Positions 26,535 to 35,077 of a stretch of DNA of 64,000 bases are shown piece after piece. Below the pieces are notes generated by a model. The model worked only from the letters and a program-made list of their open reading frames with translations, was not told the origin of the DNA and did no database searches. Source of the DNA: Paenibacillus taiwanensis DSM 18679 (GTDB taxonomy: Bacteria; Bacillota; Bacilli; Paenibacillales; Paenibacillaceae); the NCBI RefSeq assembly GCF_000425125.1, contig NZ_KE384307.1, positions 408,508 through 472,507 of the forward strand, in the 5' to 3' direction. The translations under genes were made by a program, and so were the position numbers. Each line of letters begins with the position of its first letter. The first letter of the stretch is position 1.

Positions 26535-27053
26535 ATGGAAGTAGGGTTATTGGTTTCCATTTTTATGATCCAAATCGTTTACGTCTCCTTTTTCACCCTA
26601 CGGATGATCCTAACCCTGAAAGGACAAAAGTATTATGCCGCTGCGCTGAGCTGCGTCGAAATTACGATATACGTGCTTGGTTTAAACATGGTGCTCAAAT
26701 ATTTGGATCAGCCGATAAGCTTGATTGTATATGCGCTAGGGTATGGATTGGGTGTGCTCGTTGGCTCTTGGATCGAAGAAAAGATAGCGCTTGGTTATGT
26801 TACGCTACGGGTAATTGTTAACAATCCGGAGAGTAGTGTTCCTAATCATCTTCGTGATCTGGGTTATGGTGTGACGACTTGGATTGGGAGCGGGCGAGAT
26901 GGGGAGAGGTTAATGTTAGAGGTGCTCGCACGTCGCAAAAATCAAAAAAAGCTTTATCAGTCCATCATGGATGTGGAGCCGCGCGCCTTTATTGTTACAT
27001 CTGAGCCGACGCGCCTTCATGGGGGATTTTGGGCGAAGGCGACTAGACGTTAG
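26535..27053 (+). CDS. yebE: UPF0316 membrane protein (YebE, DUF2179)
   Basis: This 172-residue protein has an N-terminal three-helix membrane domain (about residues 5-80, including TLRMILTLKGQKYYAA) and a C-terminal cytoplasmic DUF2179 domain (LRVIVNNPES ... EPRAFIVTSEP). The layout and the sequence GYGLGVLVGSWIEEKIALG match the UPF0316/YebE family. DUF2179 domains fold like nucleotide-binding regulatory modules, and some relatives may sense cyclic nucleotides; no reaction is known. The start follows AGGAGAG. It lies immediately before the c-di-AMP riboswitch but is probably a separate unit. Confidence 0.88.
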   Translation: MEVGLLVSIFMIQIVYVSFFTLRMILTLKGQKYYAAALSCVEITIYVLGLNMVLKYLDQPISLIVYALGYGLGVLVGSWIEEKIALGYVTLRVIVNNPESSVPNHLRDLGYGVTTWIGSGRDGERLMLEVLARRKNQKKLYQSIMDVEPRAFIVTSEPTRLHGGFWAKATRR

Positions 27054-27095
27054 CGATATCCTAACAAGGGAATACGCTTATCAATTTGACCAAAG

Positions 27096-27124
27096 TTGAC
27101 TATAAGCATAAACCTATATATAAT
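27096..27124 (+). promoter_or_regulatory. Promoter of opuC operon
   Basis: TTGACT and TATAAT with exactly 17 bases between them; the predicted RNA start near 27131 falls at the 5' edge of the riboswitch. Confidence 0.8.
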
Positions 27125-27129
27125 ATTAC

Positions 27130-27262
27130 ATATGCTTAATTCCCGACCAAGGGAAGCGGGGGAACCGTTTCATTGGGGCGAATCGCCATTATGGCGTAGG
27201 AATCCATCTTTTCCGAGCCCGTCAGCTAACCTCGTCAGTAGGAGATGGGTCTATTTATGATT
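27130..27262 (+). promoter_or_regulatory. c-di-AMP riboswitch (ydaO/yuaA type)
   Basis: The conserved core is clear: GCTTAATTC ... GAAGCGGGGGAACCG, TTGGGGCGAATCGC, GCGTAGGAATCC and CCGAGCCCGTCAGCTAACCT, in the order and spacing of the ydaO/yuaA motif. This RNA class binds cyclic di-AMP and usually turns off osmolyte or potassium uptake and cell-wall genes. Here a terminator follows and the regulated genes are an osmoprotectant importer. Confidence 0.92.
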
Positions 27263-27271
27263 TATTAGCTT

Positions 27272-27302
27272 AGGACCCGAACGTGATTTTGGGTTCTTTT
27301 TT
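27272..27302 (+). terminator. First terminator of riboswitch expression platform
   Basis: Stem AGGACCC / GGGTTCT (one G-U pair) with a 12-base loop, followed by six Ts, directly after the aptamer. Confidence 0.8.
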
Positions 27303-27312
27303 GCATTTACAG

Positions 27313-27366
27313 ACCCTGATGAATCGGATGTCGTGATGACGATCCGTTTGTTCGGGGTTTTCTTAT
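27313..27366 (+). terminator. Second terminator in the opuC leader
   Basis: Outer stem ACCCTGA / TTCGGGGT, inner CGGAT...ATCCG with a short TC/GA pair, then TTTTCTTATTT. It lies only 10 bases after the first terminator, so the leader has two hairpins in series before opuCA. Confidence 0.65.
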
Positions 27367-27478
27367 TTGGATTCCCGCGCAAGTAGCACTCTTCATTACC
27401 CGTGTTATTTCTCTCCCGGCCCATCTCTTTTATTAACTGGCACAGCGCTGCACAAACGTCGAATTAGAAAGGAGGTTT

Positions 27479-27511
27479 ATGAACAAACTGGCTATAATCG
27501 CATTTTTTTGA
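27479..27511 (+). CDS. Possible 10-residue leader peptide in the opuC leader
   Basis: ATG 27479 is preceded by a near-perfect AAAGGAGG ribosome binding site and opens a short frame of sequence MNKLAIIAFF ending in TGA. It lies in the 260-base untranslated stretch between the second terminator and opuCA. The strong ribosome binding site is the only evidence for translation. It could be a leader peptide, a chance site, or the remains of a displaced start. Confidence 0.3.
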   Translation: MNKLAIIAFF

Positions 27512-27628
27512 ACGAAAAGCACAACGACAGCTTTTATTTTGATTCGCCGTAACCGGATATGTTTAAGGATAAAAGGTGTCCGCACGTGGCTTAGAACTGA
27601 ACAGAATAGATAGAAGAGGTGACTGTAA

Positions 27629-28801
27629 ATGATTGAACTACAACAGGTAAACAAAGTATATGATGATGGATTCCACGCCTTAAAAGATATTAACCTCACG
27701 ATCAAAAAAGGTGAGCTTACTGTCTTTATCGGTCCGAGCGGGTGTGGCAAGTCCACTACCATGAAAATGATCAATCGCTTGATTACCCCTTCTAGCGGTA
27801 AAGTGCTTATTAATGGCAAGGACATATCTGAACAGAACCCAGTTGAGCTCAGACGGAATATAGGTTATGTGATCCAGAACGTTGGTTTGTTTCCGCATAT
27901 GACCATTGCGAGAAATGTAGCAGTGGTGCCTCACCTGAAAAAATGGGAGCAGGATCGCATTCAACCACGAGTGGAGGAATTGATGCGGATGGTTAATTTG
28001 GACCCAGAGGTTTACCGTGATCGATATCCATCTGAGCTGAGCGGGGGACAGCAGCAGCGTATCGGCGTAATTCGTGCATTAGCGGCAGATCCGGACATTA
28101 TTCTGATGGATGAGCCGTTTAGTGCATTGGATCCAATAAGTCGCGAACAGCTGCAAGAGGAATTGAGCCGTCTGCAAGAGGAACTGCATAAGACGATTAT
28201 ATTTGTTACCCACGACATGGATGAAGCGATCAAAATCGCGGATACAATCGTGATGATGAAGGATGGAGAGGTTGTTCAGACGGGGTCGCCCGAATCGATT
28301 TTACGTTATCCAGCTAATGATTTTGTACGCACCTTTATCGGGCAAAAACGGATGGAAGAAGGACCACAGGGTGAGCCGCTTCGTCTGTCTACGGTAGATG
28401 ATGTCATGGTTACACAGCCAGCAACAACGTACCCGAGCCGTGGCTTGGCAGAAGCCGTCAAAATTATGGAAGGGCGCAGGGTTGACTCCTTGTTTGTTGT
28501 AGATCGCTTCCGCAAGCTGCTTGGCATCGTGTCCATTTATCGAGTGCTTAATATGTTTAACGAGGAAAATAAAACGGTCGGTGACGTCATGCGGCCTATT
28601 GGTTATCAGGTCGCTCCAGGTACACCACTGCCAGTCGCAATTGAGATGATGAGCAATCACAGGTTGACCAATTTGGCCGTGGTGGATGACGACGGTCGTC
28701 TGCTCGGACTGATAACGCGGGGCAGCATCGTTAAGCATCTGAATGAAGTGTATCCGACGATTGTGGAACAATTTGCGTCAAGCCTCGGAGAGGAGGCGTA
28801 G
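27629..28801 (+). CDS. opuCA: Osmoprotectant ABC transporter ATP-binding protein with CBS domains (OpuCA)
   Basis: This 390-residue ATPase energises glycine betaine/carnitine/choline-type uptake. Walker A is GPSGCGKST (residues 35-43), the signature is LSGGQQQR near 136, Walker B is IILMDEPFSALDP and the switch His is in FVTHDMDEA. Two CBS domains form the C-terminal third (VDSLFVVDRFRKLLGIVSIY; LTNLAVVDDDGRLLGLITRGS). In Listeria and Staphylococcus OpuCA the CBS domains bind c-di-AMP and inhibit transport; the same is likely but unproven here. The ribosome binding site is AGAGGTG. The gene is the first of four. Confidence 0.93.
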   Translation: MIELQQVNKVYDDGFHALKDINLTIKKGELTVFIGPSGCGKSTTMKMINRLITPSSGKVLINGKDISEQNPVELRRNIGYVIQNVGLFPHMTIARNVAVVPHLKKWEQDRIQPRVEELMRMVNLDPEVYRDRYPSELSGGQQQRIGVIRALAADPDIILMDEPFSALDPISREQLQEELSRLQEELHKTIIFVTHDMDEAIKIADTIVMMKDGEVVQTGSPESILRYPANDFVRTFIGQKRMEEGPQGEPLRLSTVDDVMVTQPATTYPSRGLAEAVKIMEGRRVDSLFVVDRFRKLLGIVSIYRVLNMFNEENKTVGDVMRPIGYQVAPGTPLPVAIEMMSNHRLTNLAVVDDDGRLLGLITRGSIVKHLNEVYPTIVEQFASSLGEEA

Positions 28802-28805
28802 ACCT

Positions 28806-29465
28806 ATGAATAACTTGGTATCCTTTTTTCAAGAACGAGGTGCTGATATTGCAATCGCACTTCAGGAGCATTTAGTTATCACTTTTGCAGCGGTATTATT
28901 AGGCTCCCTGTTGTCTATCCCATTAGGTATATTACTTGTATATAACCGTTTCAAATGGATAAACAGCATCGTATTTTTCTTTGCAAATATTCTTCAGACC
29001 GTACCTAGCCTGGCATTGCTAGCTATTCTTATTCCGTTTCTTGGCATTGGAATGAAGCCTGCTATCGTCGCTCTATTCCTGTATTCCATCATGCCGATCC
29101 TGCGAAATACGTATGATGGCTTTGCTTCCGTTGATTCCAGTGTGCTGGAATCGGCACGGGGGATGGGGTATGGAACGATGCAGCGTATTTTACGCATTCA
29201 ATTTCCGTTATCCTTGCCTTACGTCATGTCGGGAATACGTATTACAACGGTGTACATTATTAGCTGGGCTACGCTTGCGACACTGATTGGTGCGGGTGGT
29301 CTTGGGCAGCTTATCGTATCTGGGCTTGGCGTGAACAAGCTGGAGTTAATTGTGACAGGAGCCGCAGGGGCGATTTTGTTGGCGCTGCTTGCTGATGCGC
29401 TCCTTGGCTGGCTGGAACGTTTGCTAACAAGACGATTCGGACGGACAAGTTCGATTGCTGCATAA
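28806..29465 (+). CDS. opuCB: Osmoprotectant ABC transporter permease OpuCB
   Basis: This 219-residue permease has about five to six membrane segments and the OpuC/ProW-type core: LGSLLSIPLGILLVYN, NILQTVPSLALLAILIPFLG, FLYSIMPILRNTYDGF and the EAA-like ESARGMGYGTMQRILRIQFPL. The frame extends back to 28743 inside opuCA, but GAGAGGAGG lies just before ATG 28806, five bases after the opuCA stop, so the shorter start is correct. It pairs with the second permease (OpuCD) encoded after the binding protein. Confidence 0.92.
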   Translation: MNNLVSFFQERGADIAIALQEHLVITFAAVLLGSLLSIPLGILLVYNRFKWINSIVFFFANILQTVPSLALLAILIPFLGIGMKPAIVALFLYSIMPILRNTYDGFASVDSSVLESARGMGYGTMQRILRIQFPLSLPYVMSGIRITTVYIISWATLATLIGAGGLGQLIVSGLGVNKLELIVTGAAGAILLALLADALLGWLERLLTRRFGRTSSIAA

Positions 29466-29498
29466 ATGCGTAAGAGAGCAAGTGGAGGAGGAAACGGC

Positions 29499-30401
29499 AT
29501 GCTACGCAATAAAATAACTGCCGGACTTACGGCAATGTTGCTTCTGATATCGGTGCTTCTAGCCGGCTGCGGTACGGAGCATCAATTAATTATCGGAACA
29601 CAGACGTTTACGGAAACGAAGATCTTAGCTGAAATGTATAAAGCACTAATCGAGGATCAAACGGACATTAAGGTCAAAGTGATTCCTGACCTCGCGTCCA
29701 GCACCGTTGTTTTAAATGCTATTAAAAATGACGATGTGCAGCTAGGCACTTTGTACAGCGGAGAAATTTTTAACAACCATTTCCCGATCAAAGAGACGAA
29801 AGACCGCGCGCTTGTGATGCAGCAGGCTAAGGAGGGTTTTCATAAGTATTGGGGTCTCAAATGGTTTGATTCGTTAGGGTTTGAAAATACGTATGCCTTC
29901 ACTGTTCGTAAAGATTTAGCGGACGAAAAAGGGTATAAGCAAATATCAGATATTAGTAAAGATGCAGCAGATTTGCGACTTGGGATAGACACAACTTGGC
30001 TGGAACGAACGGACGTTGGCTATCCGGCGTTCCAGAACACGTACCAATATAAATTCGGGAAGTCGTATCCGATGGAGCAAAGCTTAGTTTACCAGGCCGT
30101 CGGGAACAATCAAGTGGACATCGTGGTGGCCTATTCAACAGACTCGCGCTTAAAGGCATACAATCTCGTTACATTAGCAGATGATAAGCAGTTTTTCCCA
30201 CCCTACGATGCGTCGCCAGTCATGCGCGAAGATGCTTTGCAGCAGCATCCGGAAGCAGCAAAGGCTATTGAGGTGCTGATTGGGAGCATGGATGTCAATA
30301 CGATGATCAACTTGAATTATCAGGTTGATATGGAGAAGAAGAGTGAGCGCGAGGTGGCGCTTCAATATTTGCAAGACAAAGGACTATTGCGTACGAAATA
30401 G
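29499..30401 (+). CDS. opuCC: Osmoprotectant-binding lipoprotein OpuCC
   Basis: This 300-residue substrate-binding lipoprotein has a hydrophobic signal ending in LAGC near residue 25. The mature OpuAC-type domain includes IIGTQTFTETKILAEMYKAL, PDLASSTVVLNAIKNDDVQ, TLYSGEIFN and DIVVAYSTDSRLKAYNL, as in choline/carnitine/glycine betaine binders. The aromatic cage that would reveal the exact substrate cannot be judged by eye. ATG 29499 is preferred over 29466 because GTGGAGGAGG immediately precedes it and it begins the signal peptide. Confidence 0.92.
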   Translation: MLRNKITAGLTAMLLLISVLLAGCGTEHQLIIGTQTFTETKILAEMYKALIEDQTDIKVKVIPDLASSTVVLNAIKNDDVQLGTLYSGEIFNNHFPIKETKDRALVMQQAKEGFHKYWGLKWFDSLGFENTYAFTVRKDLADEKGYKQISDISKDAADLRLGIDTTWLERTDVGYPAFQNTYQYKFGKSYPMEQSLVYQAVGNNQVDIVVAYSTDSRLKAYNLVTLADDKQFFPPYDASPVMREDALQQHPEAAKAIEVLIGSMDVNTMINLNYQVDMEKKSEREVALQYLQDKGLLRTK

Positions 30402-30426
30402 TGTATAGACAAGAAAGGAGGATACT

Positions 30427-31119
30427 ATGGGAAATTATGAATGGTCGATCGCAGATTTGTTAGCTTATATGAGTCGTAACTCGGGCATGCTTTGGGAATA
30501 CTTTGTGTCCCATGTTGTGATGGTGCTGAGTGGTCTCGGGTTAGCGATTGTTATTGGTTTGCCGTTAGGCATATGGTGTTCAAAAAATGAAAGGCTGGCC
30601 AAATTCATTCTAGGTATTACAGGTGTGTTGCAGGTCGTGCCGAGCTTAGCTTTGCTTGTGCTGCTAATGCTTGTATTGGGTCTTGGCAGCACGACCGTCA
30701 TTATTGGGTTGCTGTTCTACTCGTTAAATCCAATCGTCAGAAATACGTACGTGGGGCTTAAGCAGGTGAACCCAAGCTATATTGAAGCAGGACGCGGCAT
30801 TGGCATGAGTCCGCTGCAATTGCTAATGAAAGTTCGCTTTCCGCTTGCGCTGACGTACATTATGACAGGACTGCGCATCGCAGCTGTCATTGCAATTGGA
30901 GTTGTCACGATTGCGCCAATGGTTGGCGGAGAAGGGCTTGGCCGCGAAATTTACGCGGGCATTAACAACCAGAACCCGCTGCGCATTTATGCGGGTGCGA
31001 TTCCTGCTGCACTGCTTGCAATCGTGGCAGATATTGTGCTTGGCTACTTCCAACGCAAGCTTAAGTTTGATGAGCGTAAGCATAAGCGTCAAGGAAATAA
31101 AAAAATAAGCACCACGTAA
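30427..31119 (+). CDS. opuCD: Osmoprotectant ABC transporter permease OpuCD
   Basis: This 230-residue permease is the homologue and partner of OpuCB. It has the same core segments: IVIGLPLGIWCSKNE, GVLQVVPSLALLVLLMLVLG, LLFYSLNPIVRNTYVGL, IEAGRGIGMSPLQLLMKVRFP and IAPMVGGEGLGREIYAG. A GAAAGGAGG site precedes ATG 30427. The gene order A-B-C-D is that of Bacillus opuC/opuB. A strong terminator follows, ending the operon. Confidence 0.92.
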   Translation: MGNYEWSIADLLAYMSRNSGMLWEYFVSHVVMVLSGLGLAIVIGLPLGIWCSKNERLAKFILGITGVLQVVPSLALLVLLMLVLGLGSTTVIIGLLFYSLNPIVRNTYVGLKQVNPSYIEAGRGIGMSPLQLLMKVRFPLALTYIMTGLRIAAVIAIGVVTIAPMVGGEGLGREIYAGINNQNPLRIYAGAIPAALLAIVADIVLGYFQRKLKFDERKHKRQGNKKISTT

Positions 31120-31125
31120 ACAACG

Positions 31126-31186
31126 TACACCTTTTGAATAGCTCGCTGCTGAGGCGCTTGCAAGCTATTCAAAAGGTGTATTTTTG
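31126..31186 (+). terminator. Intrinsic terminator of opuC operon
   Basis: Perfect 18-base stem TACACCTTTTGAATAGCT / AGCTATTCAAAAGGTGTA followed by five Ts. Confidence 0.92.
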
Positions 31187-31297
31187 TAGCCTGTATTACG
31201 GAACGAGACACTGCATAAAATGTTATTTGTTTTAAATTACATATGTAAAATTTGACGTATTAAATCAAAGCTATTACACTGGAATAAGAAATGGAGG

Positions 31298-31317
31298 TCG
31301 GTAAGGAACGATACCGA
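31298..31317. repeat. Small inverted repeat upstream of MFS gene
   Basis: TCGGTA-8-TACCGA lies about 30 bases before the MFS start. It could be an operator, as multidrug pump genes are often repressed, but it is short. Confidence 0.3.
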
Positions 31318-31348
31318 ACGAACCAAAGTGAATGGTGGAGTGTTAGTT

Positions 31349-32794
31349 ATGAACGAGGAGCGATTATCCAAGAACACGTTTTGGAGTATAATGTTTGCTA
31401 TTTTTTTTGGCAATTTTCTTGCTGTTTTAAGTACAAATACCGTTAACGTTGCACTGCCTGTCCTTATGAAGCATTTTGGCGTGGAACTGCCATCTATTCA
31501 ATGGGTGCTGACAGGATTTATGCTGGCAACGGGTACTGTTGCACCTGCTGTCGGGTATTTTGCTAACCGGATGAGTACGAAACGACTATATTTATTTGCG
31601 TTAAGTGGCTTTGTGCTCACCTCTGTTTTATGTGCAATATCTTGGGATGAACATAGCTTAATTGTATTTCGGGTGCTGCAGGGGTTGTTTAGCGGTATCA
31701 TTATGCCAACAACGATGACTATCGTATATCAAATTATACCGCGAGAGCAGCAAGCCTTTGCTATTAGCATTTGGAGCTTGTCCGCCATGCTTGCACCTGC
31801 GATCGGCCCAACTCTGGCGGGGTGGATCATCCATGTTGCTGATTGGCACTGGCTGTTCTGGATAAACGTGCCGATCGGATTGGTGGCACTGCTCGCCGTT
31901 GTCAAGTTTATTCCAATGTATCGGATGCGTGAGCAGCAGCGATTCGATAAGCTTGGCTTCGTGATGGTTATAACAGGCAGCTTGCTGCTGTTGCTCGCTT
32001 TTGGTAATGGGCAGGCCTGGGGCTGGGCTTCTGTGAAGACGTTGGCCTTTATTATAGGAGGGCTGCTTATTATCGGGGTGTTTGTTCGCCGTTCACTGCG
32101 ACAGGAGCATCCTTTGCTCGAATTCCGTGTATTCCGTTATTTGCGCTTTTCTTACTCGATGTTACTGGTTAGTATAATCACGATCAGTTTGTATGCAGGC
32201 GGCTTGTTAACCCCTTTATTTCTACAAAATGTACAGGGGGCATCTGCGTTAACGACTGGGCTTATTTTGCTTCCGGCTTCCTTGTTGATGGCGTTGGTTA
32301 TTCCTTTTACGGGGAGATGGTACACCAAATACGGCCCAGTTCCTTTGATCATAGTTGGCCTTCTGTTTATGGGCTGTGGCACTTACATGCTTAGTCGGCT
32401 AGAAGTAAATACACCCCATGTGGAAATTACACTATGGATGGCACTACGTAATGTAGGAATAGCCCTTGCCAATACGCCAGCGATGAATGCCGGGATGAGC
32501 GCTGTAAAAAGGGAATGGTCAGGGTACGCTTCGTCCATCAATAGCTGGATTCGTCAAGGACTCGCTTCACTGTCCATTGGCTTGTTCTCGTCGTTGTTAG
32601 CGGCTCGTACCCTTGCTTATGCTGCACAGCTTAGCGCTGCGGGGGGCGACACGGCGATAGTGAAGCCGATTGCGTATACACACGGTATTAATGATATTAA
32701 TCTGATTAGTTTTGTCATGACATTGGTAGGAATTCCGGTAGCTTTCCTCCTAAAAGATAGAAAGAAAAAGTCTGTGCAGCAGGCTGGGGAATAA
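31349..32794 (+). CDS. MFS transporter, DHA2 (EmrB/QacA) family
   Basis: This 481-residue drug:proton antiporter-like protein has 14 hydrophobic segments. Motif A-like region AVGYFANRMSTKRLYLF and antiporter motif C (LAPAIGPTLAGWII) are visible, with QWVLTGFMLATGTVAPA in the second helix, all typical of EmrB/LmrB/QacA pumps. It probably exports a toxic compound; the substrate cannot be inferred. The frame starts at GTG 31328, but GTGGAG lies eight bases before ATG 31349, which is used. No adjacent regulator or membrane-fusion protein is present, as usual in Gram-positives. There is no clear terminator before the convergent MOSC gene. Confidence 0.9.
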   Translation: MNEERLSKNTFWSIMFAIFFGNFLAVLSTNTVNVALPVLMKHFGVELPSIQWVLTGFMLATGTVAPAVGYFANRMSTKRLYLFALSGFVLTSVLCAISWDEHSLIVFRVLQGLFSGIIMPTTMTIVYQIIPREQQAFAISIWSLSAMLAPAIGPTLAGWIIHVADWHWLFWINVPIGLVALLAVVKFIPMYRMREQQRFDKLGFVMVITGSLLLLLAFGNGQAWGWASVKTLAFIIGGLLIIGVFVRRSLRQEHPLLEFRVFRYLRFSYSMLLVSIITISLYAGGLLTPLFLQNVQGASALTTGLILLPASLLMALVIPFTGRWYTKYGPVPLIIVGLLFMGCGTYMLSRLEVNTPHVEITLWMALRNVGIALANTPAMNAGMSAVKREWSGYASSINSWIRQGLASLSIGLFSSLLAARTLAYAAQLSAAGGDTAIVKPIAYTHGINDINLISFVMTLVGIPVAFLLKDRKKKSVQQAGE

Positions 32795-32936
32795 AGAACG
32801 GGAGGGTAAAGCGTGCTAAACGCACTTAGCCCGTGCAAGCGTGGTGTTAAGGGCGCACTTCGTTATTAGGCGGCTAAGGCAATGTATTCAGCGGTACATT
32901 AAATGACTACATGTGCCCTTGCAGCGATCAACTCGT

Positions 32937-33623
32937 CTAGCTTTGTGTGCCTTGAATACGTTCTGATGTATCTTGCAGGATCCCTTGCAGCCGCTTCGTC
33001 AAAGTTGCACGCCAACTGGCGGACAGTGAGGGATTGGCAAGCATACGTGCGACCCCTTCTTCCCCGTGCTTGTGATGATGCATCACTTCATTCGCATATT
33101 GAATGGATACGGCGGCTTCATCTGCTTGAATTAAAGTCAGCTTATCTTCTGGACGTACAACCCCCTCCTCAATCACTCGCAAATAATAGCCTGTAAATCC
33201 GGTGTCCTGCATCCATACCGGGATTTCTTTCTTATCGTAACGCGCAGCAAGCTTAAAGCAAGGTTGACGAGGCTGCGTCACCTGTACGACAGCTTCTCCA
33301 ATACGAAACATATCTCCAATATGAACATTTGTTTCAATTAGTCCGCTAGTCGTTAAGTTCTCGCCAAACGCCGCATGCGGCAATTCGTGGCCCCATTCTC
33401 GCTGCCAGAAGTCATAATGCTCGCTCGGGTACACGCAAATTGCTTTGTCGGGGCCGCCGTGGTGCTTCGTATCTGCGACACCATCACCCTCAAAGCCAAG
33501 CTGTTGCAATTGGATCGGCAGCTGAACAGGCTGCTTAACGATGCCGGAGCGAACGGGTTTGCCATTATACGTGAGCGAATCAGTTGGTAATGCGACATTT
33601 AATGAAATAATTGCAGCTTGCAT
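32937..33623 (-). CDS. MOSC domain protein (YiiM-like)
   Basis: This 228-residue protein has a MOSC beta-barrel followed by a small helical C-terminal domain, the layout of YiiM. Conserved segments are GFEGDGVADTKHHGGPDKAICVYP (about residues 43-66), GENLTTSGL and TQPRQPCFKLAAR, whose Cys is the expected molybdenum-cofactor/sulfur ligand. YiiM-type proteins use the molybdenum cofactor to reduce N-hydroxylated compounds and protect against base analogues. The start is ATG 33623 after GAAGGAGGCC. It stands alone and is convergent with the MFS gene. Confidence 0.88.
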   Translation of the reverse strand: MQAAIISLNVALPTDSLTYNGKPVRSGIVKQPVQLPIQLQQLGFEGDGVADTKHHGGPDKAICVYPSEHYDFWQREWGHELPHAAFGENLTTSGLIETNVHIGDMFRIGEAVVQVTQPRQPCFKLAARYDKKEIPVWMQDTGFTGYYLRVIEEGVVRPEDKLTLIQADEAAVSIQYANEVMHHHKHGEEGVARMLANPSLSASWRATLTKRLQGILQDTSERIQGTQS

Positions 33624-33758
33624 AAAAGGCCTCCTTCAGAATACGGTAACCAATTTACATGTATGAGTTCGTAGGTTAAGCTTGTTATATGTCCGAACTA
33701 GGAAGCGTTTAGTCGGTACGAGCGAATCTAGTTAATAATATAGTGCATTTGCCATTAA

Positions 33759-34730
33759 ATGAACAGTATAGTCAGGGTGATAAAGTTGTCGAATGAGGAG
33801 CCTAACCTAGTACCGTTGCAGCCCCAAAAAGAAGATGTCATTTTTTATCGGGCGGAGAGTGAAATTGGAACATTACTTCCATTTAAAGTATACCGTTGGA
33901 ATAGAGCCGGTGGAAGCATCCGCGACCATACCCATGATTATTTTCAAATTTGGTATGTCGTTAAAGGAGAGTTCATTCATACGATTAATCAGCACACCTA
34001 CTCGATGGTCAAAGGGAATATCTTTGTCATTCCACCTTATGCTGTTCACCGGGTTAATTTGGTGCCAGGTCAAGATATCGATATCATTGGGTGTGAGTTT
34101 TTGCCACATTTTATTGATGAACAATATCAACCACATAGCGGAGGCAAAGATAGTTTTGATTACTCCTATTTGGAACAATTTATGTTGGACGAGGAACATG
34201 TTACTCCTAAAGTTGCACTCAGTGGAGAAACAGATTTGGAAGTATCCCGTCTGCTTCATGAAATGCTAGATGAGTTCCAGTCGGGCAAACGTTATTATGA
34301 ATTAGTGCTAAAAGCAAATTTGTTGAAGCTGATGTCCGTTATTATGCGGGAGATGGCACGTCAATCAGGCCAATCCAATGAGGAAGACGAGCGGGTAGAG
34401 AAGTTTAGAGAACTGATGACAGCGGCTATTCACTATATTCATGAGCACTACAATGAAGAATTGCGGCTAGAGAAGTTGTGCCGCAAGTTCAGTATTTCCA
34501 AGTCGTATTTTTGTGCCTTGTTCAAGCGCTTTACCGGAAAAACTTATAACGACTATTTGATCGATTACCGCGTTCATCAAGCTGCTGCGATGCTCATTGA
34601 TACGGACATGACGGTAACAGACATTTGCTTCCAAGTTGGCTTTAACGATGTTCCTTACTTTTCACGTGTGTTCAAGCGCCAGACGGGTGTGACACCGACC
34701 CACTTTAAAAAAAATGCTTCATCTATATAA
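33759..34730 (+). CDS. AraC family transcriptional regulator with cupin sensor domain
   Basis: This regulator of up to 323 residues has an N-terminal cupin (DHTHDYFQIWYVVKGEF ... GNIFVIPPYAVHRV, about residues 55-110), which senses a small molecule, and two C-terminal helix-turn-helix motifs (LEKLCRKFSISKSYFCALFK; VTDICFQVGFNDVPYFSRVF, about 235-310). ATG 33759 lacks a ribosome binding site. TTG 33786 has AGGGTGA five bases upstream and may be the true start. Its likely targets are itself or nearby transport or sugar genes; the opp operon lies downstream in the same direction but with its own promoter. Confidence 0.88.
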   Translation: MNSIVRVIKLSNEEPNLVPLQPQKEDVIFYRAESEIGTLLPFKVYRWNRAGGSIRDHTHDYFQIWYVVKGEFIHTINQHTYSMVKGNIFVIPPYAVHRVNLVPGQDIDIIGCEFLPHFIDEQYQPHSGGKDSFDYSYLEQFMLDEEHVTPKVALSGETDLEVSRLLHEMLDEFQSGKRYYELVLKANLLKLMSVIMREMARQSGQSNEEDERVEKFRELMTAAIHYIHEHYNEELRLEKLCRKFSISKSYFCALFKRFTGKTYNDYLIDYRVHQAAAMLIDTDMTVTDICFQVGFNDVPYFSRVFKRQTGVTPTHFKKNASSI

Positions 34731-34960
34731 AGGGGAGTATAGAGGGCGAAACATAAATCCACTTTGAATTTATGTTCTTATCGTCGGCGGAACAGGGGAC
34801 ACGAAACGGGCATCGCAAAATGGAAATCGGCACTCAAGCCTTTATAATCCACAGCAGGTGCATGTGAAACCTTCTAACTGAGGTCAAATAAAAAACAAAA
34901 AGCTTAAAGATGTCGACAACAGATGCAAAGTGTAAGTTACACTTCTAAATAATCTGGAAA

Positions 34961-35001
34961 GCGAATAACCCTTATACAGTATAGGGTTGTTCGCTTTTTT
35001 T
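34961..35001 (+). terminator. Intrinsic terminator upstream of opp operon
   Basis: Stem GCGAATAACCC / GGGTTGTTCGC (one mismatch or wobble) followed by seven Ts. It ends transcription from the AraC side, 230 bases after that gene. Confidence 0.85.
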
Positions 35002-35077
35002 ATGGTGTGTAAACGCACGGTGCTGCGCAAGAATAGCCCATGAATTAATCGAGAGGAAAATTTTACGAAAAGATGGG

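Noticed and set aside
27367-27552. A 61-codon ORF in the opuC leader
   Set aside because: No ribosome binding site, and it crosses the strongly marked micro-ORF in a different frame.
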